A stretch of 64,000 bases of DNA from Promicromonospora sukumoe. Lineage in GTDB: Bacteria; Actinomycetota; Actinomycetes; Actinomycetales; Cellulomonadaceae. The notes under the pieces are model-generated. The model was not told where the DNA came from. It made no database searches and saw only the letters and a list, made by a program, of their open reading frames with translations. Shown in pieces: positions 39,917 to 49,746 of the stretch (positions are counted from its first letter, which is position 1; each line of letters begins with the position of its first letter). Position numbers and translations under genes: made by a program. The DNA is taken from the NCBI RefSeq assembly GCF_014137995.1, contig NZ_JACGWV010000002.1, positions 1,488,001-1,552,000 of the forward strand, written 5' to 3'.

Positions 39917-41932
39917 CTACGGGATGATGTCCTCGCCGTCACCCTCGCCGCCGCCCTCAGGGCCGGACGAGATGACCAGGTCGATGACGCCGCCGACGTC
40001 GACCGTCGAGCCGGGAGCCGGGTTCGAGCTGATGACCTGGCCGGGCTCGGGGAAGATCGCGGACGGCTCCTGCGAGACCTCCCGGCAGGTGATCTGCACC
40101 CCGGTGCACGCGACCTGGGCCTCCTCGAGCTGCTTGCCCAGCAGGTCGGCCGGGACCGTCGTCTCCTTCGGCTCCGGCGCGGAGGCGAGGAACACGGTGA
40201 CGAAGGACCGCTGGTCCACGTCGCCGTTGGGGTTGGTGCGCACCACCAGTCCCTCGGTGACGTCCTCGCTCGGCTCGTTCTTGAACTCGTAGCTCAGCCC
40301 CACGGCCTTGAGCTGCTGCTCGGCGGCCGCTCGCGACTGGCCCGCGAGGTCGGGAACGGTGACCTGGCCGGTCGAGAGGTACAGGACGACCTCCGACCCC
40401 TCCTGCACGGTCTCCCCGGCGCTGGGCTCGCTCTTGGTGACCTGGCCCTGGCCGACGTCCGCGCTGTTCTCCGTCTCGGTGCCGCTGACCGTGAGGTTCA
40501 GCTCCTCGAGCCGGGCCCGCGCGTCGCTCTCCGACAGGTTCTTCAGCGCGGGGAGGGTGACCTGTCCCGGGGCGCCCGCGACGAAGACGGTGACCGTCGA
40601 GCTCGGGTCGACCTGCTCGTCGGCCCCCGGGTCGGTCTGACCGGTGGTCAGCCCCTCGTCGAGGTCGGAGTCCTTGTCGATGGCCTGCTGGAACGTCAGG
40701 CCGGCGGCCTCGATCTGGGCCCTCGCCTCGTCGGCGGAGATGCCCTCCTGGATGCTCGGCACGGCGACCGTCGTCGGCTCTTCCTCGCCACCGCCGTTGA
40801 TCACCATGGCGATGACGATGGCCGCGACCGCGGCCAGCGCGATCCCGAGCAGCCACCACATGAGGGCCTTGCTCTTCTTCTCGGGCTCGCGCTGGCCGGC
40901 GCGCGTCTGCGGGCCCGGGTAGCCGTTGCCCGGCGTGACCGGGCTCTGCTGCGCCGTCGTCTGGCCCCAGGCGCCCTGGCCCGGCGTCATGACCTGCGTG
41001 GCACCGTACGCGGGCTGGCCCGCGACCTGCGTGGCACCCATCATCGCGCCGACCATGGGCGCGCTGATCTGGCCGCCGCGCATCGCGGCCTCCAGGTCGT
41101 GGCGGAACTCCGCCGCGGTGCTGTACCGGTGGTCCCGGTCCTTGGTGAGGGCCTTGAGCGTGATGCGGTCCAGCACGTCGGGGACGTCGGTGGCGACCTC
41201 GGACGGGCGCTGCGGCTCCTGGCCCACGTGCTGGTAGGCCACGGCGACGGGCGAGTCACCCTGGAACGGCGGACGGCCGGTGAGCAGCTCGAACAGCATG
41301 CAGCCGGTCGAGTACAGGTCCGAGCGGGTGTCGACCTGCTCGCCGCGCGCCTGCTCCGGGGAGAGGTACTGCGCGGTGCCGATCACGGCGTTCGTCTGCG
41401 TCATGGTCGCGGCGGAGTCGGCCATGGCCCGGGCGATGCCGAAGTCCATCACCTTGACCGCGCCCGTGGGCGTGATCATCACGTTCGCGGGCTTGATGTC
41501 GCGGTGCACGATGCCCGCGTGGTGGGAGTACTCCAGGGCGCTCAGCACGCCGACCGTGATCTCCACGGCCTCCTCGATCGGCACGGCCGAGCCGTCGGTC
41601 AGGATGTCGCGGACGGTGTGGCCCTCGACGTACTCCATCACGATGAACGGGACGTGCACGTCCTCGCCGGCGGCGTTCTGGTGGATGTCCTCACCGGTGT
41701 CGTACACGGCGACGACCGCGGGGTGGTTCAGCGCGGCGGCCGACTGCGCCTCGCGCCGGAAGCGCGTGAGGAACGACGGGTCGCGAGCGAGGTCGGAACG
41801 GAGCACCTTGATCGCGACCGTACGACCGAGGCGGGTGTCGTGGCCGATGTGCACCTCGGCCATACCGCCACGGCCGACGAGCTCGCCGACCTCATAACGG
41901 CCGGCGAGTACGCGGGGCGTGTTCTCCACCAC
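39917..41932 (-). CDS. pknB: Serine/threonine protein kinase PknB with four PASTA domains
   Basis: This 671-residue receptor kinase senses muropeptides or lipid II outside the cell. The kinase domain (residues 10-275) has GRGGMAEVHIG, the lysine in VAIKVLR, HRDIKPANVMI, DFGIARA and an activation loop with TMTQTNAVIGTAQYLSPEQ. A transmembrane helix near residue 365 (WWLLGIALAAVAAIVIAMVI) leads to four PASTA repeats. GTG 41932 directly follows the pknA stop. It is the last gene of the fhaA-pknB operon. Targets in mycobacteria include the MurJ pseudokinase. Confidence 0.97.
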   Translation of the reverse strand: MVENTPRVLAGRYEVGELVGRGGMAEVHIGHDTRLGRTVAIKVLRSDLARDPSFLTRFRREAQSAAALNHPAVVAVYDTGEDIHQNAAGEDVHVPFIVMEYVEGHTVRDILTDGSAVPIEEAVEITVGVLSALEYSHHAGIVHRDIKPANVMITPTGAVKVMDFGIARAMADSAATMTQTNAVIGTAQYLSPEQARGEQVDTRSDLYSTGCMLFELLTGRPPFQGDSPVAVAYQHVGQEPQRPSEVATDVPDVLDRITLKALTKDRDHRYSTAAEFRHDLEAAMRGGQISAPMVGAMMGATQVAGQPAYGATQVMTPGQGAWGQTTAQQSPVTPGNGYPGPQTRAGQREPEKKSKALMWWLLGIALAAVAAIVIAMVINGGGEEEPTTVAVPSIQEGISADEARAQIEAAGLTFQQAIDKDSDLDEGLTTGQTDPGADEQVDPSSTVTVFVAGAPGQVTLPALKNLSESDARARLEELNLTVSGTETENSADVGQGQVTKSEPSAGETVQEGSEVVLYLSTGQVTVPDLAGQSRAAAEQQLKAVGLSYEFKNEPSEDVTEGLVVRTNPNGDVDQRSFVTVFLASAPEPKETTVPADLLGKQLEEAQVACTGVQITCREVSQEPSAIFPEPGQVISSNPAPGSTVDVGGVIDLVISSGPEGGGEGDGEDIIP

Positions 41933-43765
41933 TCATAGGTCCTTTGATGTCGTGGCCGTCTGCCTCAGGGCATACGACTCGTTGAAGAGCATCATCCCAG
42001 AAGCGGCCAGTCCGGCCGCTGCCGGGGGATTCAGCGTTTCGGCGTAGATTTCGGAGGAACCCCACGGCTCCTGCAGAGCGCCGTCGTTGCCGTTCACGGT
42101 GACCAGCGTGATGATGAGGACCACGAGCAGCAACGCGACCAGTGCGACGAGCGGCCAGGACACGCGGACCCCCAGGCGGTCCTCGATCCCGTTCACCCAG
42201 CCTCGGATGTCGGACGACAGGCTGCGCCGTCCCTTCCCAGGGTGCCCTCCCGAGCGCCCTTGCTGGGGGACCCTTCGCCCGTCCTGGCGTGTCGAGTGCA
42301 GGTCGCGGCGCGACGGGTAGGAGCGCGCGGTCCCGTTCCCGGCGCCCGCCGGCGGTGGTACGTACCCGGGAGCGGTGGGCCTGCCGTAGGCGTCCGAGCC
42401 GTAGGAGCCCGACGTCGTGCCGTATCCCGCGGAGTCCGAGCCGTACCCGGCGGAGTCGGTGCCGTAGGCCCCCGAACCGGGGCCGCCGGCCGGGGTGCCG
42501 GGGGCCGGGGCGTAGGGGCGGCCGTAGGCGTCCGTCCCGTAGGTGCCCGACGTCGTGCCGTACCCGGCCGAGTCGGAACCGTAGGAGCCGGAGCCGAACG
42601 GGCCGGAACCGAAACCGCCCGCCGGGCTGCCCTGCCCGTAGCCGCCGTCGGGGGTGTAGCCGCCCGCGTCGGTGCCCGTGCCGTAGCCGCCGGCCGCGGT
42701 GCCGGAGCCGTAGCCGCCCGCGGGGGTTCCCGGACCGGCGGCCGGCTGGGGCGGCGCGGACTGGGCGTTGGCCACGGTCGTGTGCCGCCCGCCGCCGGTC
42801 GGGCTGAACGGGTTCTGCTTGCGGGCGTGCGACGGCCCGGGCTGCGGCGCGCTCGGCCGGCCGTTGCCGGAGCGCGTCGTCGAGGAGGACTGGCCGTCAC
42901 GGCGCGAGCGGCGCGCGTAGCGCGAGCTGCCGAACGGGTCCTCGGCGATCTCCGCCGCGAGGATGTCGAGGTGTCGTGCGAGCTGGTCGGCCGACGCGAT
43001 GCGCTGCGCCGGGTCCTTCTCCAGCATCTGGGTGATCGTCTCGGCGAGCCCCGGGTGCACCGAGGTCGGCAGCAGCGGCATCGGCGCGTTGACGTGCGCG
43101 ATCGCGATGTCGACCGGCGTCCGGCCGGTGAAGGGGCGGCGGCCCGCCGTCGCCTCGTACGCGACCACGCCGAGCGCGTAGATGTCCGAGGCACCCGTGG
43201 CGGACTGGCCCACGGCCTGCTCCGGCGACAGATACTGCGCGGTGCCCATGACCATGCCGGTGGCGGTCATGGGCACCTGGTTCTGCGCGACCGAGACGCC
43301 GAAGTCCGTGATCTTCACGGTGCCGGAGTGCTCCAGCAGGATGTTGCCCGGCTTCACGTCCCGGTGCACCACACCCGCGAGGTGCGCGGCGTGGAGGCCG
43401 CGCGCGGTCTGCGCGAGGATCGGCAGCAGCCGCGCCGGCTGGAGCACCGGCTCCCGTTCGAGCAGGTCGGCGAGCGGCTCGCCCAGGACCAGCTCCATGA
43501 CGAGGTAGCCGGCGCCGTTCTCCTCGCCGTAGTCGAACATCTGCGCGATGTTGGGGTGGACGAGGGTCGACGAGTTCCGTGCCTCCGTGCGCAGGCGACG
43601 GAGGAAGTCCTCGTTGCCCGTGTACTCCTCACGGAGCACCTTCACGGCGATCTCGCGCGCGAGCTTCTCGTCGCGCGCTACCCACACCTCGCCCATGCCG
43701 CCCATGGCGATACGCCGCACCAGCTTGTAGCGATCGCCCAGCGACAGACCCTCGACCGGTCTCAT
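41933..43765 (-). CDS. pknA: Serine/threonine protein kinase PknA with a Gly/Tyr-rich linker
   Basis: This 610-residue protein begins MRPVEGLSLGDRYKLVRRIAMGGMGEVWVARDE. The kinase domain is complete (AVKVLREE, HRDVKPGNILL, DFGVSVA, GTAQYLSPEQA). Residues about 340-500 form a low-complexity region of repeated GGYG, GSYGSDSAGYG and YGTDAYGRP units. A transmembrane helix near 555 (WPLVALVALLLVVLIITLV) and a short extracellular tail follow. ATG 43765 overlaps the pbpA stop in ATGA; the frame extends upstream but the start matches the kinase N-terminus. PknA and PknB jointly control growth and division in actinobacteria. Confidence 0.95.
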   Translation of the reverse strand: MRPVEGLSLGDRYKLVRRIAMGGMGEVWVARDEKLAREIAVKVLREEYTGNEDFLRRLRTEARNSSTLVHPNIAQMFDYGEENGAGYLVMELVLGEPLADLLEREPVLQPARLLPILAQTARGLHAAHLAGVVHRDVKPGNILLEHSGTVKITDFGVSVAQNQVPMTATGMVMGTAQYLSPEQAVGQSATGASDIYALGVVAYEATAGRRPFTGRTPVDIAIAHVNAPMPLLPTSVHPGLAETITQMLEKDPAQRIASADQLARHLDILAAEIAEDPFGSSRYARRSRRDGQSSSTTRSGNGRPSAPQPGPSHARKQNPFSPTGGGRHTTVANAQSAPPQPAAGPGTPAGGYGSGTAAGGYGTGTDAGGYTPDGGYGQGSPAGGFGSGPFGSGSYGSDSAGYGTTSGTYGTDAYGRPYAPAPGTPAGGPGSGAYGTDSAGYGSDSAGYGTTSGSYGSDAYGRPTAPGYVPPPAGAGNGTARSYPSRRDLHSTRQDGRRVPQQGRSGGHPGKGRRSLSSDIRGWVNGIEDRLGVRVSWPLVALVALLLVVLIITLVTVNGNDGALQEPWGSSEIYAETLNPPAAAGLAASGMMLFNESYALRQTATTSKDL

Positions 43766-45291
43766 TTCGAGATCGCCGCCTGCATGATCTGCTTGGCGAT
43801 CGGGCTGGCGAGCGCGCCACCCGTGGTCTCGTTGGTGGACTGGCCCTCGTTCTCCAGGACGACCGCGACCGCGACCTGCGGGTCGTCGGCCGGGGCGAAC
43901 GACGTGAACCAGAGCGACGGCGACCGCGGCTCGTCCTGCGCCGTACCGGTCTTGCCGGCCACGGCGACGCCCGGGATCTGCGCGCCCTTGCCCGAGCCGT
44001 TGTCGACCACGGCCTGCATCATCTCGGTCAGCGCGTCGGCGGTGGACGAGGAGAACGGGCTCTTGTAGCGGCTCGGCTTGGTCTGGCTGACGAGCTCGAG
44101 GTCGCTGTCCCGGACGCTCTGGACGAGGTACGGCTCCATGAGGTCGCCGTCGTTCGCGATGGCCGCCGAGATCATGGCGACCTGGAGCGGCGTCATGCGG
44201 ACGCTGCCCTGGCCGATGCCGGAGAGCGCGATGCGCGCGTCCGAGTCGTCGTCGTTCTCGCCGCCGATCAGGCCCGGGTAGGCGCCGACGGAGGTCGTCA
44301 TCGGGACCTCGATCGAGTCGGTGAACCCGAACTCCTGGAACATCTGCTGCATCCCGTCCTTGCCGACCTCGTCGGCCAGGTTGAGGAACGCGGTGTTGCA
44401 GGAGATCTCCAGCGCCTCCAGGAGCGTCATCTGCTGCGAGGCCGCGCACGGGAAGCCGCCGAAGTTCCCCACGGGCGTCGAGGTGCCCGGCAGGGTGTAC
44501 GTGTCCGGCGCCGGGATCTGGGTGCCCGGGGTCTTCCCGTCGTACTCGATGGCGGCGGCCGCCGTGAGCAGCTTGAACGTGGACCCCGGCGGGAACGTGG
44601 CGTTGATCGTGCGGTTGATCGTCGGGCCGTAGACGCTGCGCCGCTCCTCGCCGTCCTCGGAGTTGATCACCGGCTTCTCGTTGATGACCTTCTCCGCGGC
44701 GGCCTTGGCGGCATCCGAGTCGTGCGACGCGAGCGGGTTCGGGTCGTACGACGGCTTGGAGACCATCGCGAGGATGGCACCCGTCTTCGGGTCGAGGGCG
44801 ACCGCGGCGCCGGTGTAGTCCCCGAGGGCGTCCCAGGCCGCCTTCTGCACCTTGGGGTCGATGGTCAGCTCGACCGAGGACCCCTGCGCCTCCTCACCCG
44901 TGATGAGGTTCTGCAGGCGGTCGAGCCACAGCGAGTCGTCCTCGCCCGCGAGGTAGCTGTTCGCGTACCGCTCCATGCCGCTGATCGTGCCGATGACGGA
45001 GTAGTAGCCGGTGATCGGCGCGTAGACGCTGGCGGCACCGGCGTCGCCGTCCGAGTAGGTGCGCTGGTACTTGTAGTTGTCGTCCACGGGGACGGAGGTG
45101 GCGATCGCCTCCCCACCCTTGACCACGATGGGGCCGCGGTCCCGGGAGAGCGAGCTGTACGTGCCGCGCACGTTCCGCGGGTTGTCGTTCAGGCTCTCCG
45201 CCGACACGAACTGGATCCAGGTGGTCGACACCATCAGGGCCAGGAACATGACCATGACGACGGTGGACAGGCGGCGCAGGGTGGCGTTCAC
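43762..45291 (-). CDS. pbpA: Penicillin-binding protein PbpA (peptidoglycan transpeptidase, class B)
   Basis: This 509-residue D,D-transpeptidase has an N-terminal membrane anchor (LSTVVMVMFLALMVSTTWI), a dimerisation region with RGPIVVKGGEAIA, and the penicillin-binding domain: PGSTFK, the SCN motif in EISCNTAFL, and the KTGTAQ motif. It works with RodA as a synthase pair in elongation or division. GTG 45291 overlaps the rodA stop in GTGA. The neighbours rodA, pknA and pstP suggest phospho-control of septal or polar wall synthesis. Confidence 0.96.
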   Translation of the reverse strand: MNATLRRLSTVVMVMFLALMVSTTWIQFVSAESLNDNPRNVRGTYSSLSRDRGPIVVKGGEAIATSVPVDDNYKYQRTYSDGDAGAASVYAPITGYYSVIGTISGMERYANSYLAGEDDSLWLDRLQNLITGEEAQGSSVELTIDPKVQKAAWDALGDYTGAAVALDPKTGAILAMVSKPSYDPNPLASHDSDAAKAAAEKVINEKPVINSEDGEERRSVYGPTINRTINATFPPGSTFKLLTAAAAIEYDGKTPGTQIPAPDTYTLPGTSTPVGNFGGFPCAASQQMTLLEALEISCNTAFLNLADEVGKDGMQQMFQEFGFTDSIEVPMTTSVGAYPGLIGGENDDDSDARIALSGIGQGSVRMTPLQVAMISAAIANDGDLMEPYLVQSVRDSDLELVSQTKPSRYKSPFSSSTADALTEMMQAVVDNGSGKGAQIPGVAVAGKTGTAQDEPRSPSLWFTSFAPADDPQVAVAVVLENEGQSTNETTGGALASPIAKQIMQAAISK

Positions 45292-46778
45292 AGGTCCACC
45301 CCCCGCACGATCTGGGTCGCGTCGTCGGGCGTCGAGTTACGGCCCGCGCCGGCCTCGGTCCCGGCCTGCACCGGGCCCACACCGGGGCCACCGACCTCGA
45401 TGGCACCGCTGGTGGCTGCGGCGACGGGCGCCGGCTCGGCCAGCGCGCCGCGGGTGGGCAGCGCGGAGGGGCGTCGGGCGGCGTCGGAGATGCGCAGCAT
45501 GAGGGCGATGACAATCCAGTTCGCGAGCAGGGAGGATCCGCCCTGCGCCATGAACGGCAGGGTCAGGCCGGTGAGTGGGATGACTCGGGTGATGCCGCCC
45601 ACCACGACGAAGAGCTGGAGCGCCATCACGAACGCGAGGCCGCCCGCGAGCAGCTTCCCGAAGCCGTCCCGGACACCCACCGCGTGCCGCAGGCCGCGCT
45701 GCACGATCACCAGGTAGACGAGCAGGATCGCGAGCAGGCCGGTGAGGCCGAGCTCCTCGCCCAGAGCGGCGTAGATGAAGTCGGAGAAGGCGAACGGCAC
45801 GTATTCGGGGTAGCCGCCACCCCAGCCGGCGCCGAACATGCCGCCGTAGGACATGGCGAACAGGCCCTGGACGAGCTGGTACGACGGGCCGGTCATCAGC
45901 TCGGGGTTGAGCGCGTCCAGCCAGATGTCCACGCGGAGCTGCACGTGGCTGAAGATCGACCAGGCCACGACGGCGCCGCCGGCGAACATCACGAGGCCGA
46001 TGACGATCCAGCCCACGCGGTCCGTGGCGAGGTAGAGCATGCCGACGAACAGGCCGAAGAACAGCAGCGAGGTCCCGAGGTCCTTCTCGCCGACGAGGAC
46101 CGCCAGCGACACCGCCCAGACGATGAGGATGGGGCCGAGGTCGCGCAGGCGCGGAAGCTGCAGGCCCACGAACTTCTTGCCGGCCAGCGCCAGCGTGTCG
46201 CGGTTCGCGACCAGGTAGCCCGCGAAGAACACGGCGAACGCGATCTTGGCGAACTCGGCGGGCTGCAGGGAGAACGGACCGATGAAGATCCAGATCTGGG
46301 CGCCGTTGATCTCGCGGCCCAGGCCCGGGATCAGGGGCAGGACCACCAGCACGATGCCGACGATCATCGCCGTGTAGGTCAGGCGGCGCAGGCTGCGGTG
46401 GTCGCGGATCACGAAGAGGGCGACGGCCGCCACGATGATGCCCAGCGACGTCCACATCAGGTGCCGGGACGCGTTCGCGCCGTTGATGCCGACCAGGTCC
46501 TGTCGCAGGATCATCGCCATGCTGATGCTGTTCAGCAGCACCACGGCGGGCAGGATCACCTGGTCGGCGTACGGCGCGCGCAGGCGCAGCACGATGTGCA
46601 TCGTGAAGGCCAGCGCGGCCAGCACGATCGAGTACGTCCAGAAGCCCTCGGGCAGGCCGTCCTCGAGCGAGTAGCCCACCATCCACATGCCGCCCATGCC
46701 GAGCGCGAGCGCGACGACGAGCAGCACGGCCTCGGCGACACGGGCCGGGGCCTTCACCTCGGGCTGGAGGACGCTCAT
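45288..46778 (-). CDS. rodA: FtsW/RodA/SpoVE-family peptidoglycan glycosyltransferase
   Basis: This 496-residue polytopic SEDS protein has about ten transmembrane helices and polymerises lipid II together with a class B PBP. Motifs seen are PGLGREINGAQIWIFIGPFSLQPAEFAKIA, the loop with EKDLGTSLLFFGLFVGML, and GGITRVIPLTGLTLPFMAQGGSSLLANW. The C-terminal 60 residues are Ala/Pro-rich. ATG 46778 overlaps the pstP stop (ATGA). The pbpA gene is directly downstream. Confidence 0.96.
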   Translation of the reverse strand: MSVLQPEVKAPARVAEAVLLVVALALGMGGMWMVGYSLEDGLPEGFWTYSIVLAALAFTMHIVLRLRAPYADQVILPAVVLLNSISMAMILRQDLVGINGANASRHLMWTSLGIIVAAVALFVIRDHRSLRRLTYTAMIVGIVLVVLPLIPGLGREINGAQIWIFIGPFSLQPAEFAKIAFAVFFAGYLVANRDTLALAGKKFVGLQLPRLRDLGPILIVWAVSLAVLVGEKDLGTSLLFFGLFVGMLYLATDRVGWIVIGLVMFAGGAVVAWSIFSHVQLRVDIWLDALNPELMTGPSYQLVQGLFAMSYGGMFGAGWGGGYPEYVPFAFSDFIYAALGEELGLTGLLAILLVYLVIVQRGLRHAVGVRDGFGKLLAGGLAFVMALQLFVVVGGITRVIPLTGLTLPFMAQGGSSLLANWIVIALMLRISDAARRPSALPTRGALAEPAPVAAATSGAIEVGGPGVGPVQAGTEAGAGRNSTPDDATQIVRGVDL

Positions 46779-48280
46779 CCGTTCCCTCCCGTGGTGTTCC
46801 CCTTGGCGTCAGGCGTCGGCGTCGGCGTGGGTGTCGAGCTGGCGGTCGGCGTCGGCGTGGACGACGGCGAGGCTGGCGGCTCGGGCTCCGGCGCGGCCTC
46901 GGAGATCAGCCGCTCGGCGCGCCCGCGCGCGTCCTCGAGCGAGGTGGCGCGGATGGTCTCGTTCACCCGGTCGGCGACGAACCCGGGGAGCTCGTCGACA
47001 CGGGTGCCGGTGAGCTCCACCGCGGTCGAGAAGGTCAGGGGCCCGGCCGTCGCTGGGATGCCGCGGAACACCGCGACCTGGCCGTCGGACTCGCCCACGT
47101 AGTACTGGGTCTGGGTCCAGCGGTAGCCGCCCCAGCCCGCCAGGCCGAGGCCCACCACGAGCAGCAGCGCGCCGACGACGGTCAGCCAGGCGCGCTTCTT
47201 CCGCGTCGGCGCCTCTTCCTCGGCGTCCTCGGCCAGGTCGCCGTCGGGCTGGATGTCCGGCTGGTACTGCTCCTCGTCGGAGCCGCCGGCGATCATGGCC
47301 TGCTCGAGCGTGTCGGCCAGGTTGTCCTGCGCCGCGGGGTCGGTCAGCACGCCCACTGCCACGGGCGCCGGGGCGGGCTGGCCGCCCGCCGCCGAGGCGT
47401 TCCGGCTGAAGCCGGTCACGGTGTCGCCGTCGATCTCCGCGTGCGGGGCCGCGCTCGCCGACGGCGTGCCGCCACCCGCCGCGGTCACGCCCGCGAGGGC
47501 GGCGGAGCCGACGATCTCGGGGGTGACGGTGGCAGTGGTGCCGGCAGCGGCGGCGTCGTCCAGGACGTCGGCCACGACGACGGTGATGTTGTCGGTGCTG
47601 CCGGAGCGCATGGACATCGAGACGAGGCGCTCGACGGCGTCGTACGGCTCGGGGACGGTGCTGAGCACCTCGGCGATCTCGTCGTCCGGGACGAACCCGG
47701 ACAGGCCGTCGGAGCAGAGCATCCAGCGGTCGCCGGGTACCGCCTCGCGGATCGAGAGGTCGGGGGTCAGGTCCAGGTCGAAGTCGCCGAGGACCCGCAT
47801 GACGACGTTGCGCTGCGGGTGGCTCTCGGCCTCGTCCGGCGTGATGCGGCCGGTGTCGACGAGGTGCTGCACGAAAGTGTGGTCGACCGTGACCTGCGCC
47901 AGCGTCCCGTCCCGCAGGAGGTACGCGCGCGAGTCACCCAGGTGGGCCATGGCAAGGGTGTTGCCGGACTTCAGCAGTGCGGTGACGGTGGTGCCCATGC
48001 CGGCCAGGTCCGGGTCGGCCGTGGTGGCGTCGACGAGGTCCTGCCGGGCGCGGTCGATCGAGCGTTCCAGCTCGGACATCGACTGGTCGGAGCTGTGGTC
48101 GGGCCGGTCGAGGCCCACCAGGGCCGCGATGGTCAGGGCGGACGCGACGTCGCCGCCCGCGTGTCCGCCCATCCCGTCGGCCACGACGAGGAGGTTGGGT
48201 CCCGCGTACGCGGAGTCCTGGTTGTTGGAGCGGACGAGGCCGACGTCGGAGCGCGCGGCATACCGCAAGGTCACGGTCAC
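46775..48280 (-). CDS. pstP: PP2C-family serine/threonine phosphatase PstP
   Basis: This 501-residue protein reverses PknA and PknB phosphorylation. The PP2C domain (1-235) has SDVGLVRSNNQDSAYAG, VVADGMGGHAGGDVAS with the metal-binding Asp and Gly, LAHLGDSRAYLLRDG, and SGSTDNITVVVADV. An acidic juxtamembrane stretch, a transmembrane helix (WLTVVGALLLVVGLGLAGWGG, near residue 355) and an extracellular tail rich in Thr and Pro follow. GTG 48280 is the most probable start and lies 7 bases after the fhaB stop. Confidence 0.95.
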   Translation of the reverse strand: MTVTLRYAARSDVGLVRSNNQDSAYAGPNLLVVADGMGGHAGGDVASALTIAALVGLDRPDHSSDQSMSELERSIDRARQDLVDATTADPDLAGMGTTVTALLKSGNTLAMAHLGDSRAYLLRDGTLAQVTVDHTFVQHLVDTGRITPDEAESHPQRNVVMRVLGDFDLDLTPDLSIREAVPGDRWMLCSDGLSGFVPDDEIAEVLSTVPEPYDAVERLVSMSMRSGSTDNITVVVADVLDDAAAAGTTATVTPEIVGSAALAGVTAAGGGTPSASAAPHAEIDGDTVTGFSRNASAAGGQPAPAPVAVGVLTDPAAQDNLADTLEQAMIAGGSDEEQYQPDIQPDGDLAEDAEEEAPTRKKRAWLTVVGALLLVVGLGLAGWGGYRWTQTQYYVGESDGQVAVFRGIPATAGPLTFSTAVELTGTRVDELPGFVADRVNETIRATSLEDARGRAERLISEAAPEPEPPASPSSTPTPTASSTPTPTPTPDAKGNTTGGNG

Positions 48281-48287
48281 GTGGTGG

Positions 48288-48779
48288 TCATCCCTGGAGC
48301 TCGACGACGGACTGTCCGATCTGCACGCCCACACCCGGGCCGAGCGGGATGACTCCCTGCACCCGCTCCTCGCCGATGTAGGTGCCGTTCGTGGAACCGA
48401 GGTCCTCCACGAACCACTGGCCGCCCTGGGGGAAGATCCGCGCGTGGCGCGATGACGAGTAGTCGTCGTCGAGCACGAGGGTGCAGCTCGGCGCGCGCCC
48501 GATCAGCACTCCGGACGAGGTGAGGGGGATGGTCGTCCCGGTGAGCGGGCCGGCCACCACGACGAGCCGCGACGGACCACCGCGCTGGGGCGCGCGGGGC
48601 GCGCCGCCGGCGGGGGTCGGCGTCGGGGACGGCCCCGCGAGCTCAGGCCGGCGACGCCGGCTGCCGGACGTGCGCGGTCCCGCCAGGTCGCGCCGGAGCA
48701 CGGCGACGGCCGAGAGCACGAACACCCACAGCAGCACGAGGTAGCCCAGCCGGAGCAGGGTGAACGTCAGCTCACTCAT
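48288..48779 (-). CDS. fhaB: FHA-domain protein FhaB (FipA-like)
   Basis: This 163-residue protein has an N-terminal transmembrane helix (ELTFTLLRLGYLVLLWVFVLSAVAVL) and a C-terminal FHA domain with GRAPSCTLVLDDDYSSSRHARI and DLGSTNGTYIG, which binds phosphothreonine. In mycobacteria the homologue links PknB signalling to cell division. ATG 48779 is the start that gives the transmembrane helix at the N-terminus. Confidence 0.94.
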   Translation of the reverse strand: MSELTFTLLRLGYLVLLWVFVLSAVAVLRRDLAGPRTSGSRRRRPELAGPSPTPTPAGGAPRAPQRGGPSRLVVVAGPLTGTTIPLTSSGVLIGRAPSCTLVLDDDYSSSRHARIFPQGGQWFVEDLGSTNGTYIGEERVQGVIPLGPGVGVQIGQSVVELQG

Positions 48780-48789
48780 TTCGGATTTT

Positions 48790-49506
48790 TCACCAGTCCT
48801 CGTTGTCCGCACCGGACGCGCTGCCGGTCCAGAACATGATGCGGGTACGGCCGATGGTCATCGTGTTGCCGTCGAGCAAGGTCGCGGCAGGGACCTGGTG
48901 TCCCTCGACGTACAGGCCGTTGGTCGAGCCCATGTCCGTCGCGACGACGCCGTCCGGCGTCACACGGATCTCGAGGTGGCGCCGGGACACGCCCGGGTCG
49001 TCCACCACGATGTCCGCCTCGGCGTCGCGGCCGATGACGGTCACGGGTCCGGTGAGCAGGTAGCGCTGCCCGTCGATGTCGATGAGCGGGTGTCGTCCCG
49101 TCGGAGCGCCGGAGGTCGCCGGGGCGACACTTCCCTGCACGCTGCGCGACCGCACGGTGAAGCGGCCGGGGACGAGCTCGTACTGCTCGTCGAACGTCAC
49201 GCTCACGGGGCCGACGAACGCGTAGTGCTGCGTCGCGGCGTACGCCGTGATGTTGGACGCGAGCTCGTCGGCGAGGGTCTGTGCGCCCCACGCCTCGATC
49301 TGGGCGAAGTCGTCGGGAGAAAGCTCGATCGTGAACTCGTTCGGTGCGACGGTACGGTCGCGTCCGACGACCGCGGCACGGTCGTCCAGCTCACGCCGCA
49401 GCCTGCTCGCTAGCTCGACGGGTTTCACTTCGCCACGTCCCACCTTGGCGAACGCGTTGTTCATCATGCGCTCCACGCTCTTCTCGAAGCGGTCCAGGGC
49501 GCCCAT
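48790..49506 (-). CDS. fhaA: DUF3662 and FHA domain protein FhaA
   Basis: This 238-residue cytosolic protein has an N-terminal DUF3662 domain (ALDRFEKSVERMMNNAFAKVGRGEVKPVELASRL) and a C-terminal FHA domain with VIGRDAEADIVVDDPGVSRRHLEI and DMGSTNGLYVEG. In Mycobacterium FhaA binds the phosphorylated MurJ pseudokinase and restrains wall synthesis; here the pseudokinase is encoded at 3287-5170. ATG 49506 has GGAGG upstream. It is the first gene of the leftward operon ending in pknB. The linker between the domains is much shorter than in mycobacterial FhaA. Confidence 0.95.
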   Translation of the reverse strand: MGALDRFEKSVERMMNNAFAKVGRGEVKPVELASRLRRELDDRAAVVGRDRTVAPNEFTIELSPDDFAQIEAWGAQTLADELASNITAYAATQHYAFVGPVSVTFDEQYELVPGRFTVRSRSVQGSVAPATSGAPTGRHPLIDIDGQRYLLTGPVTVIGRDAEADIVVDDPGVSRRHLEIRVTPDGVVATDMGSTNGLYVEGHQVPAATLLDGNTMTIGRTRIMFWTGSASGADNEDW

Positions 49507-49746
49507 GCCACCTCCTTCCAGGGTCTGCGCCGGGCAGACTACCTAGATCGTATAGACCGGTAGGTCCCCGCAGACTCCAATACTGTGGATGTCCTGCGGA
49601 TCTTCTCCGATCTTCCCTCAGGTGGCGCGGCGAGGAGAGACGTGGGCGGGTCCGCACGCTACTAGACCTGCGGCAGGACGTGAACCACTTCACCGTTATT
49701 GGATTCGGAACTGCCCTCCGAGTCGTGCTAGCGTCATCCTCGCAGC

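Noticed and set aside
43766..44449. Upstream extension of the pknA frame
   Set aside because: It is the shadow of pbpA; the kinase starts at ATG 43765 with the standard N-terminus and an ATGA overlap.
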